Positions 54,531 to 64,000 of a stretch of DNA of 64,000 bases are shown here, one piece after another (position 1 is the stretch's first letter; the number at the start of each line of letters is the position of its first letter). This DNA is from Ulva prolifera (taxonomy: Eukaryota; Chlorophyta; Ulvophyceae; Ulvales; Ulvaceae). The notes under the pieces were generated by a model, which had not been told where the DNA came from, did not search any database, and was given only the letters and a program-made list of their open reading frames with translations. Location of the stretch: contig CM041197.1 in assembly GCA_023078555.1 (NCBI GenBank), positions 6,221,810 through 6,285,809 on the forward strand, given 5' to 3'. Position numbers and translations under genes: made by a program.

Positions 54531-54665
54531 AATAACGCCACTCACGACCGCAGCCGGCTTCAGCCCCTTGCCAATGTCAGCCCCAGAGTTCAGGCAAATG
54601 TGCCCCCAGAGCTACACTCGGACTCATCCAACTGCACCAAGTGCGCCTCACAATGTGCCCCTTCT
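54531..54665 (+). CDS. Phase-0 exon ending beside the right terminal repeat
   Basis: A pyrimidine-rich acceptor TTGTTTCTGTACAG precedes exactly 45 open codons (NNATHDRSRLQPLANVSPRV ... NCTKCASQCAPS), and the exon closes with CCTTCT|GTAAGT, a perfect donor, at 54666-54671, one base before the inverted repeat begins. Third positions are C-rich and the peptide carries a CTKC...C cysteine group. If the donor is not used, the frame reads into the repeat and stops at its TAG (54693-54695). CACTA elements are known to supply splice sites near their ends. Here the transcript would leave the element and splice into flanking satellite, or the exon is the remnant of a captured gene. No family is recognised. 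Confidence 0.42.
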
Positions 54666-54672
54666 GTAAGTC
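54540..54672. promoter_or_regulatory. Right subterminal motifs (GCCCC/TGCCCC)
   Basis: CAGCCCC near 54561 and 54578, TGCCCC at 54600-54605 and TGCCCC at 54655-54660 mirror the motif cluster of the left end. The region overlaps the candidate last exon, so part of the GCCCC content could be codon usage instead of protein-binding sites. Confidence 0.4.
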
Positions 54673-54697
54673 TGGGCCAGTCAGGTTTCTTGTAGTG
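54673..54697 (-). repeat. Right terminal inverted repeat of the CACTA element
   Basis: The final 18 bases GTCAGGTTTCTTGTAGTG are the exact reverse complement of the first 18 of the element. The six bases TGGGCC(A) further in extend the match to 25 bp with one mismatch. Confidence 0.96.
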
Positions 54698-54700
54698 CAT
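54698..54700. other. Target site duplication CAT, right
   Basis: CAT follows the element directly and is continued by GGGAGTACGTTTACATTGG, the sequence that follows GCAGGCAT in intact monomers. It pairs with 39946-39948. Confidence 0.93.
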
Positions 54701-57700
54701 GGGAGTACGTTTACATTGGCGTGCTCATTTCTTCATGTTGTATACATAAATATCCTGTTAATGTGTGTCCGATATACTGATTAACATTGAGCCTATGCCC
54801 GCGTGCATAATAAATGGTGTGTAGACCACAATCTTCAAAAACTGTGTACTTTCGGAGAAGACATGCATGGGAGGGCCTTTACACACCGCACTCATTTCTT
54901 CATGTTGTATACATACATATCATGCCAATGTGTGTCAGATGGATAATTTTCATTGACCTCGTGCCCGCGTGCATTCCTACTAGTGTGTAGACCACGATCT
55001 TCAAAAACTGTGTACTTTCGAAGCTGGCAGGCATGGGAGTACGTTTACATTGGCGCACTCATTTCTTCATGTTGTATACATAAATATCCTGTTAATGTGT
55101 GTCAGATATACTGATTTACATTGAGCCCATGCCTGCTTGCATTCTAGCTGTTGTGTAGTCCACGTTCTTCAAAAACTGTGTACTTTCGGACAAGACATGC
55201 ATGGGAGGGCCTTTACACACCGCGCTCATTTCTTCATGTTGTATACATACATATCATGCCAATGTGTGTCAGATGGATAATTTTCATTGACCTCGTGCCC
55301 GCGTGCATTCCTGCTAGTGTGTAGACCACGATCTTCAAAAAATGTGTACTTTCGAAGCTAGCAGGCATGGGAGTACGTTTACATTGGCGCGCTCATTTCT
55401 TCATGTTGTATACATAAATATCCTGTTAATGTGTGTCCGATCTACTGATTAACATTGAGCCCATGCCCGCGTGCATAATAAATGGTGTGTAGACCACAAT
55501 CTTAAAAAACTGTGTACTTTCGAAGCTGGCAGGCATGGGAGCACGTTTACACTGGCGCGCTCATTTCTTCATGTTGTATACATAAATATCCTGTTATTGT
55601 TTGTCAGATATACTGATTTACATTGAGCCCATGCATGCTTGCATTCTAGCTGTTGTGTAGTCCACGTTCTTCAAAAACTGTGTACTTTCGGAGAAGACAT
55701 GCATGGGAGGGCCTTTACACACCGCGCTCATTTCTTCATGTTGTATACATACATATCATGCCAATGTGTGTCAGATGGATAATTTTCATTGACCTCGTGC
55801 CCGCGTGCATTCCTACTAGTGTGTAGACCACGATCTTCAAAAACTGTGTACTTTCGAAGCTGGCAGGCATGGGAGTACGTTTACATTGGCGCACTCATTT
55901 CTTCATGTTGTATACATAAATATCCTGTTAATGTGTGTCAGATATACTGATTTACATTGAGCCCATGCCTGCTTGCATTCTAGCTGTTGTGTAGTCCACG
56001 TTCTTGAAAAACTGTGTACTTTCGGAGAAGACATGCATGGGAGGGCCTTTACACACCGCGCTCATTTCTTCATGTTGTATACATACATATCATGCCAATG
56101 TGTGTCAGATGGATAATTTTCATTGACCTCGTGCCCGCGTGCATTCCTACTAGTGTGTAGACCACGATCTTCAAAAACTGTGTACTTTCGAAGCTGGCAG
56201 GCATGGGAGTACGTTTACATTGGCGCACTCATTTCTTCATGTTGTATACATAAATATCCTGTTAATGTGTGTCAGATATACTGATTTACATTGAGCCCAT
56301 GCCTGCTTGCATTCTAGCTGTTGTGTAGTCCACGTTCTTGAAAAACTGTGTACTTTCGGAGAAGACATGCATGGGAGGGCCTTTACACACCGCGCTCATT
56401 TCTTCATGTTGTATACATACATATCATGCCAATGTGTGTCAGATGGATAATTTTCATTGACCTCGCGCCCGCGTGCATTCCTGCTAGTGTGTAGACCACG
56501 ATCTTCAAAAAATGTGTACTTTCGAAGCTAGCAGGCATGGGAGTACGTTTACATTGGCGCGCTCATTTCTTCATGTTGTATACATAAAAATCCTGTTAAT
56601 GTGTGTCCGATATACTGATTAACATTGAGCCCATGCCCGCGTGCATAATAAATGGTGTGTAGACCACAATCTTCAAAAACTGTGTACTTTCGAAGCTGGC
56701 AGGCATGGGAGTACGTTTACACTGGCGCGCTCATTTCTTCATGTTGTATACATAAATATTCTGTTATTGTGTGTCAGATATAATGATTTACATTGAGCCC
56801 ATGCCTGCTTGCATTCTAGCTGTTGTGTAGTCCACGTTCTTCAAAAACTGTGTACTTTCGGAGAAGACATGCATGGGAGGGCCTTTACACACCGCACTCA
56901 TTTCTACATGTTGTATACATACATATACTGTTAATGTGTGTCAGATATACTGATTTACATTGAGCCCATGCCTGCTTGCATTCTAGCTGTTGTGTAGTCC
57001 ACGTTCTTCAAAAACTGTGTACTTTCGGACAAGACATGCATGGGAGGGCCTTTACACACCGCGCTCATTTCTTCATGTTGTATACATACATATCATGCCA
57101 ATGTGTGTCAGATGGATAATTTTCATTGACCTCGTGCCCGCGTGCATTCCTGCTAGTGTGTAGACCACGATCTTCAAAAAATGTGTACTTTCGAAGCTAG
57201 CAGGCATGGGAGTACGTTTACATTGGCGCGCTCATTTCTTCATGTTGTATACATAAATATCCTGTTAATGTGTGTCCGATCTACTGATTAACATTGAGCC
57301 CATGCCCGCGTGCATAATAAATGGTGTGTAGACCACAATCTTAAAAAACTGTGTACTTTCGAAGCTGGCAGGCATGGGAGCACGTTTACACTGGCGCGCT
57401 CATTTCTTCATGTTGTATACATAAATATCCTGTTATTGTTTGTCAGATATACTGATTTACATTGAGCCCATGCATGCTTGCATTCTAGCTGTTGTGTAGT
57501 CCACGTTCTTCAAAAACTGTGTACTTTCGGAGAAGACATGCATGGGAGGGCCTTTACACACCGCGCTCATTTCTTCATGTTGTATACATACATATCATGC
57601 CAATGTGTGTCAGATGGATAATTTTCATTGACCTCGTGCCCGCGTGCATTCCTACTAGTGTGTAGACCACGATCTTCAAAAACTGTGTACTTTCGAAGCT

Positions 57701-60700
57701 GGCAGGCATGGGAGTACGTTTACATTGGCGCACTCATTTCTTCATGTTGTATACATAAATATCCTGTTAATGTGTGTCAGATATACTGATTTACATTGAG
57801 CCCATGCCTGCTTGCATTCTAGCTGTTGTGTAGTCCACGTTCTTGAAAAACTGTGTACTTTCGGAGAAGACATGCATGGGAGGGCCTTTACACACCGCGC
57901 TCATTTCTTCATGTTGTATACATACATATCATGCCAATGTGTGTCAGATGGATAATTTTCATTGACCTCGTGCCCGCGTGCATTCCTGCTAGTGTGTAGA
58001 CCACGATCTTCAAAAAATGTGTACTTTCGAAGCTAGCAGGCATGGGAGTACGTTTACATTGGCGCGCTCATTTCTTCATGTTGTATACATAAAAATCCTG
58101 TTAATGTGTGTCCGATATACTGATTAACATTGAGCCCATGCCCGCGTGCATAATAAATGGTGTGTAGACCACAATCTTCAAAAACTGTGTACTTTCGAAG
58201 CTGGCAGGCATGGGAGTACGTTTACACTGGCGCGCTCATTTCTTCATGTTGTATACATAAATATTCTGTTATTGTGTGTCAGATATAATGATTTACATTG
58301 AGCCCATGCCTGCTTGCATTCTAGCTGTTGTGTAGTCCACGTTCTTCAAAAACTGTGTACTTTCGGAGAAGACATGCATGGGAGGGCCTTTACACACCGC
58401 ACTCATTTCTACATGTTGTATACATACATATACTGTTAATGTGTGTCAGATATACTGATTTACATTGAGCCCATGCCTGCTTGCATTCTAGCTGTTGTGT
58501 AGTCCACGTTCTTGAAAAACTGTGTACTTTCGGAGAAGACATGCATGGGAGGGCCTTTACACACCGCGCTCATTTCTTCATGTTGTATACATACATATCA
58601 TGCCAATGTGTGTCAGATGGATAATTTTCATTGACCTCGTGCCCGCGTGCATTCCTGCTAGTGTGTAGACCACGATCTTCAAAAAATGTGTACTTTCGAA
58701 GCTAGCAGGCATGGGAGTACGTTTACATTGGCGCGCTCATTTCTTCATGTTGTATACATAAATATCCTGTTAATGTGTGTACGATCTACTGATTAACATT
58801 GAGCCCATGCCCGCGTGCATAATAAATGGTGTGTAGACCACAATCTTAAAAAACTGTGTACTTTCGAAGCTGGCAGGCATGGGAGCACGTTTACACTGGC
58901 GCGCTCATTTCTTCATGTTGTATACATAAATATCCTGTTATTGTTTGTCAGATATACTGATTTACATTGAGCCCATGCATGCTTGCATTCTAGCTGTTGT
59001 GTAGTCCACGTTCTTCAAAAACTGTGTACTTTCGGAGAAGACATGCATGGGAGGGCCTTTACACACCGCGCTCATTTCTTCATGTTGTATACATACATAT
59101 CATGCCAATGTGTGTCAGATGGATAATTTTCATTGACCTCGTGCCCGCGTGCATTCCTACTAGTGTGTAGACCACGATCTTCAAAAACTGTGTACTTTCG
59201 AAGCTGGCAGGCATGGGAGTACGTTTACATTGGCGCACTCATTTCTTCATGTTGTATACATAAATATCCTGTTAATGTGTGTCAGATATACTGATTTACA
59301 TTGAGCCCATGCCTGCTTGCATTCTAGCTGTTGTGTAGTCCACGTTCTTCAAAAACTGTGTACTTTCGGAGAAGACATGCATGGGAGGGCCTTTACACAC
59401 CGCGCTCATTTCTTCATGTTGTATACATACATATCATGCCAATGTGTGTCAGATGGATAATTTTCATTGACCTCGTGCCCGCGTGCATTCCTACTAGTGT
59501 GTAGACCACGATCTTCAAAAACTGTGTACTTTCGAAGCTGGCAGGCATGGGAGTACGTTTACATTGGCGCACTCATTTCTTCATGTTGTATACATAAATA
59601 TCCTGTTAATGTGTGTCAGATATACTGATTTACATTGAGCCCATGCCTGCTTGCATTCTAGCTGTTGTGTAGTCCACGTTCTTGAAAAACTGTGTACTTT
59701 CGGAGAAGACATGCATGGGAGGGCCTTTACACACCGCGCTCATTTCTTCATGTTGTATACATACATATCATGCCAATGTGTGTCAGATGGATAATTTTCA
59801 TTGACCTCGTGCCCGCGTGCATTCCTGCTAGTGTGTAGACCACGATCTTCAAAAAATGTGTACTTTCGAAGCTAGCAGGCATGGGAGTACGTTTACATTG
59901 GCGCGCTCATTTCTTCATGTTGTATACATAAAAATCCTGTTAATGTGTGTTTGATATACTGATTAACATTGAGCCCATGCCCGCGTGCATAATAAATGGT
60001 GTGTAGACCACAATCTTCAAAAACTGTGTACTTTCGAAGCTGGCAGGCATGGGAGTACGTTTACACTGGCGCGCTCATTTCTTCATGTTGTATACATAAA
60101 TATTCTGTTATTGTGTGTCAGATATAATGATTTACATTGAGCCCATGCCTGCTTGCATTCTAGCTGTTGTGTAGTCCACGTTCTTCAAAAACTGTGTACT
60201 TTCGGAGAAGACATGCATGGGAGGGCCTTTACACACCGCACTCATTTCTACATGTTGTATACATACATATACTGTTAATGTGTGTCAGATATACTGATTT
60301 ACATTGAGCCCATGCCTGCTTGCATTCTAGCTGTTGTGTAGTCCACGTTCTTGAAAAACTGTGTACTTTCGGAGAAGACATGCATGGGAGGGCCTTTACA
60401 CACCGCGCTCATTTCTTCATGTTGTATACATACATATCATGCCAATGTGTGTCAGATGGATAATTTTCATTGACCTCGTGCCCGCGTGCATTCCTGCTAG
60501 TGTGTAGACCACGATCTTCAAAAAATGTGTACTTTCGAAGCTAGCAGGCATGGGAGTACGTTTACATTGGCGCGCTCATTTCTTCATGTTGTATACATAA
60601 AAATCCTGTTAATGTGTGTCCGATATACTGATTAACATTGAGCCCATGCCCGCGTGCATAATAAATGGTGTGTAGACCACAATCTTCAAAAACTGTGTAC

Positions 60701-61368
60701 TTTCGAAGCTGGCAGGCATGGGAGTACGTTTACACTGGCGCGCTCATTTCTTCATGTTGTATACATAAATATCCTGTTATTGTGTGTCAGATATACTGAT
60801 TTACATTGAGCCCATGCCTGCTTGCATTCTAGCTGTCGTGTAGTCCACGTTCTTCAAAAACTGTGTACTTTCGGAGAAGACATGCATGGGAGGGCCTTTA
60901 CACACCGCGATCATTTCTTCATGTTGTATACAACCATATCATGCCAATGTGTGTCAGATGGATAATGTTCATTGACCTCGTGCCCGCGTGCAATTCTGCT
61001 AGTGTGTAGACCACGATCTTCAAAAAATGTGTACTTTCGAAGCTAGCAGGCATGGGAGTACGTTTACATTGGCGCGCTCATTTCTTCATGTTGTATACAT
61101 AAATATCCTGTTAATGTGTGTCCGATATACTGATTAACATTGAGCCTATGCCCGCGTGCATAATAAATGGTGTGTAGACCACAATCTTCAAAAACTGTGT
61201 ACTTTCGGAGAAGACATGCATGGGAGGGCCTTTACACACCGCACTCATTTCATCATGTTGTATACATACATATCATGCCAATGTGTGTCAGATGGATAAT
61301 TTTCATTGACCTCGTGCCCGCGTGCATTCCTACTAGTGTGTAGACCACGATCTTCAAAAACTGTGTAC
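54698..61368. repeat. ~167-bp satellite array, right block
   Basis: This is the same satellite as 1-39948, resuming at the monomer position where the transposon cut it; about 40 monomers by length. The monomer order across the junction (the CAACCATATC/GCAATTCTGC type, then the AAATATCC/GAGCCTATGCCC type) is the order found in uninterrupted copies, for example 28780-29030. A local higher-order repeat is marked by GGGAGCACG with GCAC at 55541, 57380 and 58885 (offsets 1839 and 1505 bp, or 11 and 9 monomers). The array stops inside a monomer after CTGTGTAC at 61368. Confidence 0.96.
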
Positions 61369-61383
61369 ACATAGGCTATGCGT

Positions 61384-61410
61384 GGCACGCGCACCCTGGG
61401 TGCGCGTGCC
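61384..61410. repeat. Perfect 27-bp palindrome (13-bp arms, 1-nt centre)
   Basis: GGCACGCGCACCC is followed by T and then by its exact reverse complement GGGTGCGCGTGCC. The structure lies 16 bp from the end of the satellite array. Confidence 0.9.
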
Positions 61411-62528
61411 GGGTGCGCGGCGAAAGGTGAAATCTCAAGATCACCACAAACTCCTCTAAATCACCTCAACTTAACTGCTGAAGATAGCCTGTGGTCTTGG
61501 TATCTCAGTGAACTTGTTCCCAACACGATCGGTGAGGTACTCGCATTCCCACAGGTGTTTCCGCGAAGCAGGTCACTGGGGTCGTCGAGCCCCTACAGGT
61601 GATACCGCATGCCTACAAGCCAATACCACGACATGGTATCGCTGATATGATATTAAATTGAAGTTTGGGCTTCCGTCACAACCTGCCCGGGTTGTTCTCG
61701 GAGCGGAAGTGCGTTGTATAGGTTGCTCGCCCTGTCGCGCATCGTTGGCGTAAGTCCTTCAGAGTAACTTGAATTTGCGCGCCGGCGCTCGTGTAAGCTA
61801 AAAATATGTTTTTCTGAGGTTCCTGTTTGCCGTTTGCGCTGCGGTGCGCCGAGTTGGGTGGCACAGCTATGAAGTCGGTGAGCTGCCCCGGGGGTCACTG
61901 ACCGAAATTGAGGTGCTTCGGTGCTTTAAAAGGAATGTCACCGTTCCATAGCATTTTAATAAGCCAATGTGAAATACTTACGTGCGACTTGCGATGTTGG
62001 CGTGCGTGCTCGCACACTTATTCGAGTTGTGTGTGCACCAGAGGCTTACGCCGAGCCCAGTGCCCTGCACTCGTCCGGGTACGGTGTGACGCGGAACCGA
62101 AGTATCGATATAATTGACAGTTTCTTGGCATTACGATGCGTTTTGCGCGTCGCTATCTTTCGTAATCGCGTACATACAGTGTTCAGTAGCAGGCGAGGCT
62201 CTTGGACTTCCTCATCAGTCTAGGCGTCAGCATTAAAGGTTCCGGGTCGGCCAACCAGTCCATATAACGTCTTAGACTCTGTTATTGCAGATCCTTTAAT
62301 GTCGGTGGGAGTTGGGCTGTGATCGTATCTCCTGAGCTGTTGTTTCAACGTATCCGGCTTGCTCCATGCCACGCCAGGGCTCCGCCGCTTTGGCCCTTCC
62401 CGGGGATTAAACTATATATGTTCAGAGAGTATATACGCCTCTCCGCGAGCCTCGCGGCGATCCTGCGCTCTTCAAGGGTTCCGTTGCGCACCTGGTGGCG
62501 CGCACTTTCTAGCTTGCGCCGCCTCACT

Positions 62529-62603
62529 TAATCGGCGCACCTGGGGGGTGCGCCTGACTGTGCGCCTGCCTGGTGCGCAAGCAGCCGCGGCATGCGCCGA
62601 TTA
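62529..62603. repeat. Nested GC-rich hairpins
   Basis: TAATCGGCGC (62529-62538) is the reverse complement of GCGCCGATTA (62594-62603). Inside this pair, GGCGCACC (62534-62541) and GGTGCGCC (62547-62554) form an 8-bp stem with a 5-nt loop. Further GTGCGC copies lie up to 62610. Confidence 0.75.
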
Positions 62604-62640
62604 GGTGCGCAGACAAGACCACAGGGATCGATATCACGGG

Positions 62641-64000
62641 CAATCATCGCTATTATTGTATAGAACTGTCCCATGTCGTATCTGGTTGATTACTGTTCAT
62701 GTTTACAATCATATACATCCTGCTAGCTAGGCACTTGTCACAATGCGCTGCGAAACTGCAAGCACTCACCAACACAGAAAGACAAGTCAAGTGGACGAAG
62801 TCAACTAAATAAACTTCGAACTCTGTATTGTATCAGCGTGGCCTTCCCTTGGTCTTGCTAGTTGGCCAGCCTGCATAACAACACAATTGTCAGTGGTTGT
62901 ACTGCAACAATACACCCGAGTCAACCTTCCAGGTACCAAGTTCACCAGGCGGTCCGAAACAGTAGTAACGCTGTGTTGCACAAGTCTTCGGGCATGCGAA
63001 ACTCTAGCAGGAGGGTGAATACACACCTGTCATGCTAAGCAAGTAAATCATGTTGTCTGAATGAAGTTTAGGCAACCCTGACCTGCACTCAAGAGTTTGG
63101 CTGAGAGTGCTAGACCATGGAAGCAGCACAACAATCGCAATAACGGCTCAGCATCTTACCAGCCCGCCTCACAGACAGAGTACACCACAATGCCACAGGC
63201 TGACTGGGATACTTGCGGCCACAGCAAAGCATGCTTCTTGCATGACCATTGCGATGCGGATGCTGCAGACCTGCAAGAATGTGATATGGTAAGGGCTCAT
63301 GGTCGGACAGCCATGGCAAGCATTGTGGTACACTGCATGATGGCAGCATCAGATCTGATAAGATGCATAGATCGGTGTAACAGTCGCCGTACCTTGTGAT
63401 ACCTGACCATCTGTGCATATCGTCTTGTTTGTTTAATGACCATTGTCACCATGGCTTTTAGTCTCGATGTACGATTCTCCTGAAATGCCTGCATGCTGCA
63501 TAGGCACAGTTGCATAAGTTGCTATCAGCGTTTGATAGATCCAATGCACTGCCAAATCACATTGTTCAAGCACAGATTCACATTGCTTGGTAATCCCTGT
63601 GACAACGACGCTGTGAACGGTCAACATCAGGCGTAACAGACTAAGCTACGAATCTAGATAGTCGCATGTCCACAACATAAGGAGTTCCTGACTTGCATGA
63701 CGGCTGCCTTTGCATGTGGAGCCACACAAGTGACGCAAAACTGTACAGCACCAGCCCCCGACACAGTGCAACGGCAAGGTTTCAATTCGTGCGTATTCGC
63801 TGTACTGCATCAACTATTTGCGAAGGTTATCCATAACTATTTGTAAAACTTCAAGCATGAAGCTATGGTCTTTGCGAGGCCCGCGGGCCTGCTCGCGAGA
63901 CTCGCGAATCACCAACGCGCACTTGAATGAAGTGCCTTGACCCAGAACTGGAAGAGGGAGCATACCATGTAGGAAGATTATCGTTCTGGCGCGGAGTTGT
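62641..64000. other. Unique DNA to the window end; one weak exon candidate
   Basis: No satellite and no recognised repeat family. Frames longer than 60 codons occur on both strands and overlap, without domain signatures. The only stretch with both splice signals and a protein-like composition is 63199-63288. A compound palindrome (AGGCCCGCGGGCCT inside a GCGAG/CTCGC pair) lies at 63874-63896. Confidence 0.5.
63199..63288 (+). CDS. Weak candidate exon, Cys/His-rich, phase 0
   Basis: Between TGCCACAG (acceptor) and ATG|GTAAGG (good donor) lie exactly 30 codons in phase 0, in two parts ADWDTCGHSKACFLHDHC and DADAADLQECDM. The CG-x-x-K-x-CF spacing followed by further cysteines recalls the start of DOMON-type extracellular domains, but 30 residues are too few to claim it. 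The frame is also open on both sides (63097-63399), which weakens the splice argument. It could belong to a gene lying mostly beyond the window. Confidence 0.2.

Larger units (their letters stand above)
39949..54697. mobile_element. CACTA (En/Spm) DNA transposon, 14.7 kb, intact ends
   Basis: Both ends are visible. The left end starts CACTACAAGAAACCTGAC and the right end finishes with its exact reverse complement. The inverted repeat is 25 bp with one mismatch, and the element is bracketed by CAT direct repeats, so limits and length (14,749 bp) are exact. The CACTA start, the CACTACAAGAAA extension and the 3-bp target duplication together define the superfamily. The interior has a 1.45-kb left arm, a 9.36-kb internal tandem array (41426-50780) and a 3.9-kb right arm with candidate exons. 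I recognise no transposase of the usual CACTA type. Either the element is non-autonomous, its transposase is split into exons I cannot identify, or the coding material is captured host sequence. The surrounding satellite is in register on both sides, so insertion caused no visible deletion. Confidence 0.95.
61369..62640. other. Array-flanking segment with GTGCGC-rich hairpins at both ends
   Basis: Immediately after the satellite edge comes a cluster of GCGCAC/GTGCGC motifs with a 27-bp palindrome (61384-61410). A second cluster with nested hairpins lies at 62484-62611. The 1.1 kb between them is AT/GC-balanced and has only short, unconvincing frames. Similar motif clusters at two ends could mean a small non-autonomous DNA element, but I find no clear terminal inverted repeat or target duplication. 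Confidence 0.35.

Noticed and set aside
39949-54697. LTR retroelement as explanation of the insertion
   Set aside because: The ends are short inverted repeats starting CACTA with a 3-bp target duplication. There are no long direct terminal repeats and no primer-binding site.
61653-63627. Overlapping 60-100-codon ORFs right of the array
   Set aside because: They occur at the density expected by chance, on both strands, with no domain or splice support except the weak exon at 63199.
61369-64000. Telomere or subtelomere at the array edge
   Set aside because: No short telomeric repeat (TTAGGG, TTTAGGG or similar) runs are seen.

Overview
This is a eukaryotic, repeat-dominated window. Nothing looks bacterial: there are no operons, and the few coding-like stretches are short, GT-AG-bounded exons. 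The lineage cannot be fixed from sequence alone. The transposon ends (CACTACAAGAAA...) are of the En/Spm type best known from plants, and the candidate introns have tgcag/acag acceptors. A member of the green lineage is therefore plausible but unproven.

Layout. (1) 1-39948 is one uninterrupted array of a ~167-bp satellite with alternating monomer classes and several higher-order repeats (7, 12, 14, 20 and 31 monomers). Its nucleosome-scale unit, homogeneity and size resemble a centromeric or other heterochromatic satellite. (2) 39949-54697 is a 14,749-bp insertion. It begins CACTACAAGAAACCTGAC, ends with the reverse complement of that sequence, and is flanked by a direct CAT on each side: a CACTA (En/Spm) DNA transposon sitting in a satellite monomer. 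(3) Nested inside the transposon, 41426-50780 is a second, unrelated tandem array of 174/175-bp units (about 53) with its own trimeric higher-order structure. (4) The right arm of the transposon (50781-54672) holds the only credible coding material in the window. This is a series of phase-0 candidate exons of no recognised family, the last of which ends in a GTAAGT donor one base before the terminal inverted repeat. (5) 54698-61368 is the same 167-bp satellite, resuming at exactly the monomer position where it was broken. (6) 61369-64000 is non-satellite DNA with GTGCGC-rich hairpins next to the array edge and one weak candidate exon.

How it fits together: a CACTA element inserted into a mature higher-order satellite without net loss of satellite sequence, and it carries its own internal satellite. 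No canonical CACTA transposase is recognised, so the element may be non-autonomous or may encode a diverged or host-derived protein. The most interesting points are the 'satellite inside a transposon inside a satellite' architecture, the palindrome-bearing 175-bp unit, and the unknown multi-exon gene reaching to the element's tip. All ORFs within the two tandem arrays are treated as by-products of the repeats.
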